Below, in pieces: positions 10,637 through 24,890 of a stretch of DNA of 64,000 nt. The stretch's first letter is position 1. Each line of letters opens with the position of its first letter. This stretch comes from Symsagittifera roscoffensis (lineage: Eukaryota > Xenacoelomorpha > Acoela > Convolutidae). Under the pieces are notes generated by a model. It was not told the origin of the DNA. It did no database searches and saw only the letters and a program-made list of their open reading frames with translations. A program made the translations under genes and the position numbers. The DNA lies in the NCBI RefSeq assembly GCF_963678635.1, contig NC_087063.1:24434701-24498700 (forward strand), read 5' to 3'.

Positions 10637-13600
10637 TTACCTGTTAATCGTCTGGGAAAGAACCGTGGGGAAGATGTCGTGTATCATGTCGGAATTTGTT
10701 AGTAACTTTGCTAGTATGCGAATGATGTTTTTAGTTTGAAGCAGAGGCCAAAGCAATTGAAGTGCTTTAATAGTTTTTAGTTCTTCGGTGCCAACTGCAA
10801 ACTCATAAGGTGTGTTTTGAATGAGATTATATATTTTGTGATTGTATTTAGTATTATGAATAAATTCTAATATAGGGATTTCTATAGGTTGGATAAATTC
10901 ATGTGGGATAAGGAAGGGTCTGGATTCTTCAGCATTAAAGGTCTTCGTGATAGGACAAAATATATACATCTGTGTTATTGGGTCATAATTGCGGAGGATG
11001 CCGTGGAGGTTAGTATCTTTGATGCAATAGGTGAAATTTAGAAAAAATGGTGAGGTGTACTTCGAGTTAAGAAACTGAAAACGATGGTGTGGTGGTCTTG
11101 ATGGAGTATGTAGATCAAAATGATTTTGTATGAAGCGATAGTATGTATATGTGTGAGTTTGTTTAGTGCATAACATGATGTCATGTGAACAGTGCAAATC
11201 GCGTTCATGTGGTGCAAGGAAGTGAAAGGTTAGTGAAAATAATTGAAATTTTTCTTTAAAACTTTCGTGAGCTTGCATATCAGTTAGTGCTTCAGAAATG
11301 ATGTCATCATATTTTCTATCAAAAATATTGAGTGTGAATACATATGATGTTTTGATGAAGAATTTTTCTGTTAGTTGTGGGTTAGCGAAGCGGTCGTCAT
11401 CTAAAAATTGGTCTTGATTAGTTCGGATGATATTATGGTCGTAATATTCTAGTGTAAATTCGTTAGCTCGGGGTGCACTGAATGTTTTTAGTGATTTTTT
11501 ATATCCTATATAAGTAAATTGTCTAGGTGTTAGTGTTGCGGTGAGTCTATATAGCATATCTTTATGTTTTTCTATATCGCTATGAGTATTAGATAGTGGG
11601 AGGCAAAGGGGATAAGTAAAATGATAATATGTTGTCCAATGAAGTGTAGGCATTAAAACATGTTCATCTACAAAACTACGTGTGTCGTTAGTGTCATAAG
11701 GTGTGTTTAAAGTGGAAATGAAGGTAAGGTGATTGCTAGAAAATTTTTCGTGTTGGTGTGGTGTGGATGATTAATATATTCACGGGCTGTTCCTGGTTTG
11801 GTCTGGAATGGATGGTTTGGGAATTTTCTTTTAAAAGTGCGATAAGCTCGGTTAGTGCTATTTGATGATTCGGTGGATGTTGATGATTGTGCTAATGATG
11901 CAGTATAGGCTGAGGAGGGTGTAGGGGTAGGTGGGTTTGAGGATTCTATTGTGGATGAAATTTGATTGATTGTGAGGGTGTTAGGGTGTATTAGCTGTTG
12001 TTGTAGGGTGATAAAATTATCAAGTTCTTGGGAAATTTGGGGAGTATCGGGAGAATTAGATGATCGGTCGGAATGAAATGGAGAATAGGTTGGGGTTACT
12101 TGTGAAGCATAAGAGGGAGTACAAATGGGCGGGAGTGGAATATTTGGTAGAATTGGTTGAAAAGGGGGCTTTGAAAAAACTAAGGAGTTGGTTTGAAAAT
12201 TATTGGATGGAGATGGTTCGGAGTCTGCAAATTCGTCATGGGTTTCTATATTAGGGTTATTGAGTTGTGAAATGGAGTATAAAACTGAAATATCTGAATT
12301 AGTATCCGAATTCATACTTGATGTTATATTACTAGTTGGAAAATCGGGTGGCGGGAAAGCAAAAAGTGGGATTATTGTGATTGGAGTGTTGAGGTTTGTT
12401 GGATGGGAATTTGAGCGGTGTAGGGATCCAAGTTGTCGGCTCATCGTGGGCTAAAAAATTATTATTTTGAGACTGAAAAGCGGTGGTATGGGGTTGTTCT
12501 ATAATTTGTTCATATGTATTTTCATCTTGTGAATGATGTGTCATTATGTGTTGTATGGGACTTTGCGATATGTTTGGTCTAAAATTTGGGTTATGTGTTA
12601 TTGCTAGGTTTCGGAAATTTCGTGGGACTAAGGATAATGGATGGTTATGTGGTAGGGGTGGCAGCTGTGGTGCTGTAGGCGTTACTTTTATGTTATTATG
12701 TTCTTCGCTGTACGTGTTCTGTGTTATTGCTATTTTTGTATTATATTCTTTGATTTGTGCGTCTAGAAAAACTTTGTTAATTGATGATGAAAAAATTCCA
12801 AAAAATCCTGGAAATAGTATGCGTGCTACACTTGCTTGTCTATTTACTTGTGTGTGTATATCACATGTGTTGTAGATTCCTTTTAAAAGTGAAAAAAGAA
12901 ATCCTATAAAGTTAAACATTGCGTATAGGATAGTTAATTTTTCTAAGATGTAATAGGGCCATCCTAGAAAATCGAGAATTTCAATTTTTAGTGTAACAAA
13001 GCTAAAAGTATTTATGGGTGAAATATCTTGTGGTCTGTATTTTTCACCGTTTAGATATATATAGTCTTTAATGTCTTTAAAATATCCGCTATAATCTTGT
13101 GTATAGATATCTGCAAATCCTGCTGTTTCGGCAAGTTTGCGTAAGTTTTGGTCAATTGATTGTCTTTGTATAGTGTCCATTTGTGATAATAATTCCTAGA
13201 AATGTTTTGTTCTAATGTGATGTTGGATATCAGATTTTGCATATATTCCAATTGATTGTAAATCAATATTTGGGTTACGAGCAATAGCTCTGATGCTTTC
13301 GGGTGAAAATTTTTTGAGTGATTGCTTTAATGTGGGGTATGGGGTAAGAAGATAATATTTATCTTCATCAGGGTTCAATTGTACTACATTGTGGCTATTC
13401 TCTGATCCACATGGGACTGCGGTATCCCAAAAATATGTTCGTCTTGAAAGTGTGTCAACAAAATTTACTTTATTTTTATAAAAGATAGGAATTCTTTTAT
13501 AGCATCTTTTATCTTCAAAAACATATAGTGGAGATACTTTTTTGGTACAAGTATAAAACCATAAGATGTTTCCTTTGTAGTCTAGAAAATTTGATCTATT

Positions 13601-15701
13601 TCCTGATAGTAAATATCCTGCGTAGGGTATTTTTAATTACTGGTATATATGATGTTCCTTCGTGTAGAGGATGACTTGTGGCATAGGGGTCAACTTTTAT
13701 TTTTCCTGTGGTCATGTCGAAACCTTTTTCGTATTCAACTAATATTTCAGAATATTGTGTTTTGTGAAGTGGGTTTCTGTATTTGCATGCGAGTTCTGTT
13801 TCCTGATATATTTGAAAACGTGTTAATTTATTTTCTATTTTATGGATATTTCGAAAATCAGTACTTTGTTTTCGTGATGGATTGACTTGTTCATATGGAA
13901 TTGATTGTATGAAATATTTTTCGTGAAATTTTATCATTCGAGCGTGTATTTTTGCTACTTGAAATGTTGTACATGTATCTTCGGGAAACCAAACAAGTGT
14001 TGCTTGTGTCCGTGTTGTAGGATCACAATAACCTTGATAGTTTTTACAAGGTAGTCTAATTCCTTGATAGATCATTGTGTTGTCAGATAAATCTCGTGTG
14101 AGTTGTATTTTTTCGAGTTGTATTTTCCAATCGAAAAACATTATTTCTTGATATCCTTTATTTTTTGTGTCTGCTTTGCAGTTTGATGGATTATTTATAC
14201 CAATGTGTGGTATCCAGTGCTTATCGTGTATGTCATAAGTTAATCTTCCATGTGCGCCGTTGTATGGGTATTTTTCATCTAGTTTTATATGTCCCTGATA
14301 TCGTTCAAGTTCTGCTTGATGTACAGAATCGGCGAAGAAATGAAAATTTACTTGTTTTTCTGTCGGTGTTTTTATTTCTTGTGATGTTTAGTCTGGGTAG
14401 CTCGTTTTTACAATCATCAGGATTTAGATGTAGAAGTCGTTCTCTATTACTTTGGTAGAATGATTCATGGTCAAGTCGGTTTTTATTTCCGTTTGAAACT
14501 TGTGAACAATGTACTTTCTTTTCGGAGAATGTTGCTGTAAATTTATATCCTATGACTGTTGTTGCTCGGGCTTTTGAATATAGTGTCGCTATTACATTTG
14601 TAGTTTCTATAGCTTTTGGTTCCGTTTCGCATTGTGATACTTGATTTATTGCATATTTGTGTAGTGTTTTTTGTTCATTTTCTTCACAATCGTAATGTGT
14701 TACTAATAAGTCTTGGGGTCCTGTGCGGGAAGAAGGATTTATGTTCTGATCGGAGATGATTAGAAAAAAGAGTTGGAGGAATATCAATATTTTTAAAATA
14801 TACATGTATATGATAATCCTGAGTACGGGTTATAAAATGTTATGTAACCAATTGTCTTTTTGGTATATCTGTCGTATTTATATATTACTTCAGTTGTTAT
14901 GAATGGTGGTGGTAGTGATTGAGCTGTTATATTTGTTGGGTTTAATGGGTAAGGATGCTGAGCAATGTTGTTTAGTTTAACCGTGATTTCAAATTTTAAT
15001 TGTAGACTATTTTGTTGGAGTATTTGGATGTTATGGTCACGAATGTCTTCGTGGATGTCTTGTCTATACTGTAATCTATGAAGTGCCCAGTTGTGGAGTC
15101 GGTTACTTTCTGGGTGCTGTCCAAATAATGGTGGGGGTGCTGTGAATGTGATCCAGTCTAATCTTAAAGGGATATTTTTTGATGATTGTTCTCGATATCT
15201 AGCGTCGAGATTATTTGGGAAATTTAAAGGGAAAGGCGTCGGTGAAATCTGGCTTATTGATGGTGTTGATGGTAGTGATAATGTTTCTGGTAGTGATGAT
15301 GACGTTGTTGTATCCATAGAAATATCTATTGGATCATTTATTAAATTTGGTTCACCTTGTGTGAATGATTGTGTTGTCCAATATGGTAGTCGTGATGTTT
15401 GGTTTTGGGGGTTGAATGGATTTTCACGTATTTGTTCAGATGTTGGTGTTGAACCTAAGTAATCTGAGGGTAGACTTGAGGTGCTACGTTGTGAAAAAAG
15501 CGTAATGGTTTCTGGTAATATGCTAATTGGGTTTTCCGGAGTAGTTCGTGATGGGGATTGGGGTATATCAAAATGAACTCGAGGGGTTTGAAAATTCCTA
15601 TTTCGTCGTGGATGTATAATTTGTCTAATTATTTCAACTGTATTTTGGTTTTGACTAATATTTCTTATTTTACCTAATTCTTGTGGTAGTGTTGGGTACA
15701 A
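10637..15701 (-). pseudogene. Element B envelope-like glycoprotein block
   Basis: Several reading frames downstream of pol resemble the glycoprotein block of env-bearing LTR elements. From 5' to 3' on the minus strand: a proline/serine-rich segment (14793-15701); one starting with a hydrophobic signal-like leader (YILKILIFLQLFFLII) and cysteine-rich (14305-14805); a further cysteine-containing segment (13596-14141); a segment with strongly hydrophobic, membrane-like stretches (12332-13180); and the final frame (10637-11653). The viral glycoprotein class was not assigned. The block is broken; the pieces are listed as parts of a fossil. Confidence 0.65.
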
Positions 15702-15745
15702 GTTATATGTTGGTTCACTTAGAGGTGCCTGTCGCTGAACTGGTT

Positions 15746-16124
15746 CTAATGGTTCAGATAGGCGAGCGTGTCGTTCTTCAAAAGTGTATGGGTTATCTTG
15801 GAAAGAAATTCGTGTAGGTGTTTGGGGGTTTTGGGTAGTTGTAGGTATTGTCGGGTTTTCTTGGGATGATGTCGGTGAAGACTGACTGTGTGATTGTTGG
15901 TTAGCAACTTTTGAGGGTTTTTTGATTTATTTTTTTTAGTGAAAAAATTTATGTTTATTGTAGTATTCTTCAAGAAAAAGAATTAAAAGGATTGTTACTA
16001 AGGCGAATGTTATAATTGCCTTTTTTATGCATTTGCATTTTGTTAATATTAGGGATGATAAAAATGTTATAAAAATTACAAGTAGTAAAAAGATATCTGT
16101 TCTACTGAAAATGGTTCGAATCAT
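15746..16124 (-). other. Two short reading frames between pol and env, element B
   Basis: One frame (15936-16124, 62 codons) is mostly hydrophobic with one or two membrane-like stretches (IFLLLVIFITFLSSLIL). The other (15746-15973, 75 codons) is basic and histidine-rich. Both recur almost unchanged in C (39419-39607 and 39229-39456). Their role is unknown, and conservation between B and C is expected from the recent duplication. Confidence 0.4.
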
Positions 16125-17272
16125 TTAAATAAATTTTGGGTTTTCGTACCTGTGAATATGATCAATGACTTGGAAAAGTTGGAGATATATTTCAAATAGG
16201 GTGTAGAAAATTTAAAAAATATTGCAAAAAATGATTAAAATTATTATGAAAGCTTCAAAAGTATCAAAGGGAAATATGAATAAAAGTTTAAATATTGTTA
16301 AAAAGTTTATGAAAATGTTGAAAATTATGTTGACTGATTGAGAGAAGAGCATTTAAAAAATAGCTTCTTGGTCGAATATTTTTTGTTATTTGGGGCGATT
16401 TTCAAGTGTGGTCGAATTATTTATTGATTTTTTGACAAGTGGGTTGAGTTTTGTGAAAAATTGTTGGGGACGAATTTTATGTTGTTCGGGTGATCTGGGG
16501 TATTTTTGAGAATTTTGTACTTTAGGCTAAATTATTGTGGTCGTACTTTTACTTTAGGCTAATTTAACGTTTTTGTTTGGGGGGTTTTTGAGGTCTGAAT
16601 TGGGAAAATATTGTTGATCTTTGCGTTATCAGATAAGGGAGGGTTATGATATTATGGTGGTATTTATTTTAGTTGTCAAGTTTTAGCAGGTTGCTTATTT
16701 TTGACCTGGAGGTTGTAAAGTTATAGTTATAGATATGCCTGGAGTTTAATATCTTTCGTCTAATTGGTTTGTGTTAGAGTTATTGAAGGTGACGGATTGA
16801 ATGAATCCTATTGGCTAATTTTGAACTAGAATCGCTGTGTGTTTTCAGCATGTTATTTTGAAAAATGAAAATTCAAAATGTTTCGGAGGTGCAAATAGTA
16901 TTTATTTTAAAATTAAAGCTGTTTTTGAAATTCAACTTTCTTTAATATTTTAGATTGTGGGATGAATGTTTTGTAGTTTTTACGTGGTTGATTTCTAAGT
17001 CGTGATGACTTTCTATATTCTGATTTTTCGACTTGTTCTTGGGGTATAATTTTTTCGATCATTTTCCTATTTTTCCTTTCTTTTTGAGGTGCTTTTTGAT
17101 CGAGCTTTTTTGAATTGTTTTTGGTTGTAGTTGGTTTTTTATTTTGTTTTTCAAGGTGAATGTCGTTTTGTTCATTTATTTCATTTTTTAAATGTGGGTG
17201 ATTTTGAATAACTTTTAAACCTGTGAAAGAATATAATTGAGTTAGTTCGCGTAGTGCGTATTCTTTTGGGTA
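16125..17272 (-). other. Element B spacer between integrase and env block
   Basis: This is a 1.1-kb AT-rich spacer with no long reading frame on the element strand. Near 17000-17200 a lysine-rich segment follows the integrase end, as in a basic integrase tail. The matching stretch in C is 39608-40755. Confidence 0.5.
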
Positions 17273-18799
17273 TTAAGGCAATAGATTGTTTCTATGTTGA
17301 ACAACTTCTTTTTGGTCTGAATCGGTGATTTTATATGTTACGTCGGTGGGTTTGGCGATTATTTGGTATGGTCCTTTACGAAGGGGTTGTAATTTTTTAG
17401 AAATTCCTTTTTGGGTATTAAAGTTTGGTATTAAAACAAATGTTCCAATTTTTAAATCTGAGGCTGGTGTAAAGCGTGAATTTATTTGTTCATTAATGTT
17501 CTGCCTTTGTAACAATTTTTTTGTTACTTTTTGATAAATTTCATTGTGTTTTTTTATCTCTATTTAAAATCTTGTATCATTTCCATTTATGATACATCTA
17601 AGATATTCTTGTAGTGAACGGTTCATACCTTCGACTAAACCGTTTGTCCAAGGAACATGAGATGTACGCGGTTTGTGCTTAATGTTGTATAAATGACATA
17701 ATGTGATGATTTCATTATTTATGAATTCTGTACCGTTGTCTGTGACTAAAATTTCGGGTAATCCGAATTTGGCTATCCAGTGTTCGTAAAGTGTTGTATA
17801 AGCATAGTAAGCATTACAATGTGGTACTGGGTTGAGTGCTACATAGTGTGTAAATGCGTCAAAAATTACCATAATGTAGGAGTTTCCTTCAGAGGATGGT
17901 GAAATTGGTCCTTTTGTATCAAATGATATACGGTGGTTAAAATATAAACTTTGTCCTTTAAAATCTTGTTTTTGTGCTATTTGTTTTTGATTTGGATAAG
18001 GTTTATTTAGCTGACATACTATACAATCATTGCAGAGAAATTTTATCCAAATTGGTGCATTTGAGAAGTAAAAATTTTGTGTAAAATTTGAATATGTTTT
18101 CTCTGATCCAGAGTGTCCTTTAATGTTTTGTGTATGTGAAATGTTAAAAGCTATTAGAATCATACTTAAAGGGAGACAGGCAACTGTAGAATCGTTTAAA
18201 TGGTATTCTAGAAGGTCTGTGTTTTCGTTAATTGTTGTATTATTAAAATTTCGAAAATATCGGAGGAGTGTTTTATTTCCTTAAATTGTGGTATCTGCCT
18301 TTACGGGCTTAGTTTTGTATTTGTGCCATGATTTTAGTTGTCTAATTACTGGGTCAAGATTTTGATATTGTTTCAAGCTGTTAATTGTGATTTTATCTGT
18401 TGGAGGGAGAAAAATGTTTTCAATTTCTAATTTAGATAAGTGAATTGTGTCAAGTGGGTCATGGAGGTCAAAAACTTCATTTATTGTGTTTTTTGAATCA
18501 TTTGTTTGTGGTCCTGATAAATTTATTTTATCAGTTAAGTTTTCTTTTTCAATTAACGGAAAAAGGTCCTTTTTATGCGAGTGGTGTTTTATTCGTTTTT
18601 GTTGAGTGTTATTTTGTATCCATTGTGAGTATGGAATTGGTTTGAAAGTTGATGTTCCAAGTAGATCAACTTCGTAGTGGTTATTTTGGCAATCTAAGTA
18701 AAGTGGGAAGTGTTGGAGATTATTTATTTGTGATTGTTCAATGTCAGTTTTTACTGCATATTTGCATTCTAGTTGGGGTGATGTTTTCTTTTTTTGCAA
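17273..18799 (-). pseudogene. Element B integrase region
   Basis: This is a retroviral-type integrase relic. It has a zinc-binding HHCC segment (GHSGSEKTY with CIVCQLNK), then the DDE core with SFDTKGP, VTDNGTEF and a Glu-bearing GLVEGMNRSLQ, then a small SH3-like C-terminal segment at 17273-17515 (FVLIPNF, LRKGPYQII). The order and motifs fit Ty3/gypsy integrases without a chromodomain. It is reported as a broken part of element B. Confidence 0.85.
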
Positions 18800-21029
18800 G
18801 GTAAAATTTTATATTTTTAGTTATTTTAACTGTAGTTTTTCGTGTAAGTAATTCAGGTGGTGTATTTCGACTTGATGTATCTGGTAATGCAAGATTCTTT
18901 CCTGCTGTCCAAACTACTGTAAGTTTGGAAATTTCATTAGTATTAATTGAAACCTATAAACTCGATGATTTGGATTTGACTTTTGTGTAAAGAGAAAAAC
19001 GATTGGTTTATGATCTGTGAATAGAACTGTTGGATGTTTTGATCCAAGTATTAGAAATTCATATTCTGTAAGTGTATAAATTATAGCTGTACGTTCTCTC
19101 ATTAGAGTTGAGAGTCGTAGCTCTGCTTGAGTGAATAATCGGGAATTTGCTGATATAAGGTTCGTTTTATTTGTACCACTGTGTGATTGTAGAAATGCTG
19201 CGCCGATGCCAAAATTTGAAGCATCGCACCTTGCGTAGAATGGTTGATTTGGATCTGGGATTGTGTTTGAAATTTGTTCAGTTAAAAGTTTTTTGATTTC
19301 TTCAAATCGTGTTTGATGTTCAGTGGTTCATTCAAAATTATTTTGCTGTCTGAGGATATTGTAGAATGGTCTTAAATATAATTGCATTTTGTAAACGTAC
19401 TTGCTTAAGAAATTTAACATTCCAAGGAATTCTTGGATTTTCTTTTTGTTTGTTGGTGGTTGAAGTTTTTGAATATCATCAATGCGTGATTTTAATGGAG
19501 TGACTGTGTTTCTTTCTAAGTTATGTCCTAAAAATTTAACTCGTGTTAAAAAGAAGTGTGATTTATCGGGGGCGGCCTTCAGATTTTCGTTCTGAAGAAT
19601 TTTATGATAAGGTTCTAAAACTGTAAACATTTCTTCTTTTGTCGGTGATTGCATAAAAACATCGTCTAAATAGGTGATTGCTTTTTTTTTTAAGTATTAG
19701 TGGTCTAAAAACTTTGCTCATAAAAGCTGAAAATGCTGCTGGTCCTATGGATTTTCCATAGAAGAGGCGATTGAATTCATATTGTTGATTTCCAATACCA
19801 AATTGTGTTAAACGTCGTGATTGTTCATCTAGTGGCATTTGATTGTATGCACTATTCATGTATGCGGTTGTAAAGTATTTTCCGTTTATTTTTGTTAAAA
19901 TAACTTGTATTGGTTCAATAGGCCAATTGCATTTTGATTCGTCTATTAATGAATTGAGATATCTAGCGTCTAAAACTATTTTTAATGATTCTCCTTTGGC
20001 AAGGATGATAACAGGGTTAATAAATGTGCTACCTTTTGGTTGTTATTCTTTGTTTACTGGTGAGATAATTTTGTATTGTTCGAAAATATCCAGTAATATC
20101 TTTACCTTATCGTGTAAATGAATTGGTACTTTACTTGCTCTTTGTTTTTTGAAAACTGCGTCAGGTTTTAACGGGAGATGGAGTGATGAACTGATTTTCC
20201 CAACATCAAATTTTGATGTTGCATAGACTGTTGAATATTTTAACAGTTGTTTTGCTAGTTCGTCAAATTCGATTTGTGTAATTTGCGAGTGTTCAAAGTT
20301 AAACATCGTCAAAATTTGTTCTGCTTCTTTCGTGTAGTTTGTTATATTGAATGTTGGTTTAAAATATGGTGTTTTTGTGAAATAATCTGTGTTCCTCTTT
20401 TCATTGCTTATTATACTATTTATGGATAGTTTTTCGTTAAGAATTGTGGATTGACAAATATCTAATAATTGGAGTATATTATTTACGCGGTATGCTTTTT
20501 CATATACGGGTGATATTGTAGCGTTTGTTTTGCAATATCCTAAAAGTCCTAAGGGTAATGTTACTTGGTACGGTGTGTTGTTATACACATGTAACAAAAT
20601 GATGTCTGAATTCGTATTTTTCAAATATTTTATAGATGAAATCGTGATTTTGAAAAACTTATGAATAGGTTTAAACTCAAAGTCTGACATAAAGAGTTGT
20701 TGTTTATTTTGACTTTTGTCATATTGGTGAACTTGTTTTATTGAAAAGTTATATATGTTTCCTGATAGTGGTTTCAGGTGTTTCCGTTGTTGGTTATAAG
20801 TTGGATAAAATTTTGAAAAGAATGGTGGTTGTTTATTTAATCTTTGAAAAAGTCTTAGAGCTGTATTTTTTGTTTTTGTGTACTTATCTTTGATTAGTAG
20901 TTTACTATTCAAGATGTTGATTGTTAGTATATTTTTAAATATAATTGGTATACCACTGATATTGTGTTTAATATCAGTGATATGAAATATTTGTTTAAAT
21001 GGTTTATTTAGAATTTTATTTTGCTCCAT
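18800..21029 (-). pseudogene. Element B reverse transcriptase and RNase H region
   Basis: The reverse transcriptase part (about 19328-20121) shows NSAYNQMPLD and FGIGNQQYEFNRL; the YLDD-type box is clear in the sister copy C. A connection and RNase H part follows (18914-19320, VLFTDHKPIVFLF, tether LLxxxP-like contacts). The region upstream (20043-21029) probably covers the end of the protease-like domain and the N-terminal part of the polymerase. It is gypsy-like in motif order and is a broken fossil part. Confidence 0.8.
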
Positions 21030-21580
21030 TGTTCTTGTGGGGAGGAGGAATAATTGAACTTTTCCATAATTTTTTAATGTTGATCCTTGTGCTGTTGCTA
21101 GCTTACTAGAGGTTGCAAGAGGCGTTAATTTTGGGTGTAATGTTTTGATTTCAATCCATGTGGGAATGTTAATTATGTTTGATTCTGCTCCTGAATCAAT
21201 TAAAAATCAATTTCAAGATCTGGTGGTTGAAATTCTTTGTTCTTGGACTTTCTAAGAGAAATGGTATTGTCCAAATTTTTTCTCTGGGTTTTTCTTTTTG
21301 TATATTTGATAGATATGATTTGTGTTTAAACATTTTGTTTTGTCATTTTCGTTGGGTTTACTTGCCGTGTTAATTTCGTTTATTTCTCGTGCAGTTTGTG
21401 TAGTATTGATGGGTTCAATGTAATAATTGTGAAGTAGTTCCCATTGATTTTCTTATATATGTGATGTAAAAGGTTGTTCATATATAATAGGTTCGTTTTC
21501 GTTTTCGACTTCTATCATATTTATGGAGATGGTATTTTCTGTATCACTTTCTGTGTCTGATGATTCACAGTTTATTTGAT
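21030..21580 (-). other. Element B gag-pol boundary
   Basis: This short stretch between gag and the polymerase frames probably includes the aspartic protease region; the segment around 21180 reads DSGAESN on the element strand, which fits a DSGA active-site box. The matching region of C is 45764-46315. Confidence 0.45.
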
Positions 21581-24500
21581 TTAGTTGTATTTCATTATTT
21601 CCTGTGTCATCAATACCTGGGGGGTCTGATGCTGTTTCTTCATTTGACTGTACTTGATTAATATGGTTTTGATATTTTGGTGTACTACTTCTGTATCGAT
21701 GTTTAGAACTATTATAATGGTTATTATTCCTATGTGGTGATTGGGAATAATTTCTATATTGATTATTATAACTTGAATTTCGATTTTGTGAATTATTTCG
21801 TGATCTGTTTTGATAATTATTGTTTGATCTGTGATAGTTTGATCTGTTATATGAATTATTTCTTGACCGATTGTTCGGGTAATTCTGATTTCGATTGTTT
21901 GAATAACTTCTATTTCGATTATGAGAATAGTTTCTATTTCTGTTATATGATGAATTTCGTGATTGATTATTCGAATAATTTTTATTTCCTGGGTTTGATT
22001 GTGAATTGGATCAAGAAACAAATTTTGTTGCATTTGGATTTGATCTCGAATAGTTATTTTGACTATTTGATCGATTATAATGATTTTGTGAAGAATTCTG
22101 TGTATTTCTTCGTTCTGGGGATCTTCCTCTATAACTTGAGTTATATGGTGATTGAATTCTCGTGTAACTGGTGTTGTTCGGAAGTGGTTTTCCTGAACTG
22201 TTGTTACTGTATACATTTTTGTTTGGTAGATTTTGATCTTTCTTCATGTATTGATAGAATGATTTATTTGGTTCTTTATATTTTTGAGGTTTGTTTTGGT
22301 TATCCTGTTGCTTTTGTCTGCATTCGGATATACTATGTCCGTATCGTCGGCAATAATTACACCATTTTTTGAAAGATGGTTTGCCTTTAAAATCTGGGTG
22401 TTTTTCGTAAATATTTAGTATTTCAGTGATTTTTTCAACTAAGTCTGTATCTGATTCCTGTAGGTTATTGATATTTGTAGTGTTTGTTTCAATTCGATTA
22501 ACATATTGTAGTTTTAGACTTTCTGTTTCTTCAAGTTTCATTGTGATTTCCGCTTGCTCTAGTTCGTCTACTAGTTTTCGAAAATCTAAATCTGGCTCTC
22601 GAATTGAAGAAGGATGAGATGCTCTCTTTTTTATTGCTATTTTTCTTAATTGAGGTGTTAAGGTCATCATTAAAATTTCTGTCATTTTTGTGTTTTTATA
22701 GTCATGTGCATTTAGTGAATATGCTTTTCGAACTAGTGTTTCGATACGTACTGCTAATTGTTTGATGGTTTCATTTGGTAATCTGCGAATTTCATTACAT
22801 AAAACTCTTTGGTGTTGTTTATTTCTTTCGGAGTCAAACATTTTTGAAAATTCTTGTGTAAATCTTTTCCAGTCTGATTTTATTTCTATAGGTAATACTG
22901 AAAAATGTTTTTGAGCTGCGCCATCTAAGGTTGTTTGCATCAACGCTGTGCGTCGATGTATCCAATTTTGATGTAGCGGCGTATTAATTGGTTCAGGTCC
23001 TATATATAAAATTAAATTTGCTGTTACTGCATTTAAATAATCTTCTACAGTATATTCAGGGTCTGTTCCTGTGAATACCATTAGTGGTTTATTTGATGTT
23101 ATTGATAATCCACCCATAAGGTATGGATTCATTGTCATCTGTAGTGACTCTGCGGCATTTGGCATTTGCGAAAAATTTGAAAGTTGATTTTTTGTTATTT
23201 CGTGTTGTTGAAGGTAATATGGGAGTGGTATTTCATTTTGCATTTGAGTTGGTTGATACGAGTGCATAGTCATTGGGTTTTGTGGTTGAATCGGTTGAAA
23301 AGATTGTGTATTTATTGGATTTGACATATGGATTGGTTGTTGATTTCGTGTATCTGTTGGATTTGGAGAAAAAATTCTATTATGTGTATGAGGTCGTCGC
23401 GATCCTTGTTTGCGATATTCTTGGGTATATGGTGCAAAAATGTCTGTTTGTAAATAATCATCGTCAGATGATAAGTAATCCGTTTGATGAGGTGCTTGCT
23501 TTTTATTTTTATTTTGTTGAAAGAATGGATAATTTTCACTATGGTCCTGTGGAGGATGTGAATTAGTCCGAAAATTTACTGAGTTGGTTGTTGTCATTGG
23601 GTTATCCCAATAGTGAGAACATACATGGTTATTATTAGTTTTTCGTGGGGGGTAGTTTGTTTTTGATGAATGTGCATAATTATAGTTGTGTTCTGCAAAA
23701 GTGTTTCTTGTGAACGTTCTTCGTGGTTTTGATGGTACTGTCATAGGTCTATATGTTTGATAATCCATTTGTGAATATTTTGGAGCAACCTAAGGTTTAA
23801 CGGTTGACTGTAAGGTTACTTGTGCCAGTGAAGTGTTTGTATTTTTTGGTGTTGTTAAATTTGGATGTATTGGTGAAGTACTTTGTTGTGTAGTTGTTGT
23901 TGTTTGGACAATTTCTTCATTTATGAAGTGTGATGGTGTTTGGATATCTTGTTGTGTAAGATTTCTAGTTCCATTAAGGTTTTCATTATGTATGACGGTC
24001 GAATTTAAACTGTTATTTCGTGTATCGGGTAAAAATGTGTTGTAGTTTAATGGTGTTGCATCAATGGTTAGTGGTACTACTTTTACGTAATCTCTTTGGT
24101 AAGATATTGTACTTATTGCTTGACTTGAGATTGATTGTGGAATGTTTATAAATGCATGATGAGACCATTCAGGGTCCCAAACGTAGTCTGACTGTTCTGT
24201 AATGGCAGTATCATCATTTGGATTTTGAGGTCTGAAATTTTTTCTTGCTTGTGAAATTAAGTCTATATTGTGTGTGAAATAATCTATTATAAACCATGCC
24301 AAAATTTTTTGTAAGTCATGTTTTGTGTGTTGTGAAACATCGTTTTTAGTGAAATTTTTTTTGATTATATGTAGGAAGGTTGAAAATAATGTGATTTCCT
24401 GTCGTACTTTTGTATGTTTGGATGTTTCAGTTGGTGAGATACTTTGAAATTCTGTTTTTTCTAATATAGAAGTATAAGTATATATTATTGCAAAAACTTC

Positions 24501-24890
24501 GTTAGTGAATATGGAGTTTGCTCTTTGTGAATTATGATATTGTATGCTTTTAATATATTCTAAGAATACTTTTGAAAATTCTAATTCAAGATCGTCTGTT
24601 TGAATTACATATTTTTGATGATTCGGATTTGGTGTGCTGAATTCTATGGTGTAGATTCCGTATTGTTGTGTTAAATTACATATGTCTTTCAGATAATGTT
24701 CAATAATTTGTCTTTTGATTTTCACATTTGGGAATTCTGCTTTACATGGGCTGATTCCGGATTCAAACAAATTTAAGAGGAAATTCTTGCAAAAGTCATG
24801 TTGCCCTCTATTATCGGGTGCATCTATGAGGAAGGGATAAACCTCTTCGTCATCTGGACTATCGTCACTTTGAGTGTGGCTGTGGCTCAT
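21581..24890 (-). pseudogene. Element B gag region
   Basis: This is the gag relic. An N-terminal part (23790-24890) starts at Met with an acidic DDEEVYPF segment. Next comes a proline/glutamine-rich linker, a capsid-like Retrotrans_gag segment (DYLNAVTANL, TTLDGAAQK, WKRFTQEFSKMF) and one CCHC zinc knuckle (CNYCRRYGHSISEC). It ends in a Ser/Asn/Arg/Tyr-rich low-complexity tail (about 21700-22250). The low-complexity tail is open in more than one frame because of its repeats. It is broken. Confidence 0.85.

Noticed and set aside
15091-15462. Plus-strand 123-codon frame with Gly/Asp/Ser repeats
   Set aside because: It lies opposite the Ser/Pro-rich segment of the env block and mirrors its repeats; no domain is recognisable.
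21581-22216. Long minus-strand frame rich in Ile and His, and the plus-strand Tyr/Asn/Phe-rich frame opposite it (also 46316-46951)
   Set aside because: Both are shadows of the low-complexity gag tail; its short repeats keep several frames open. The composition is not that of a real protein.
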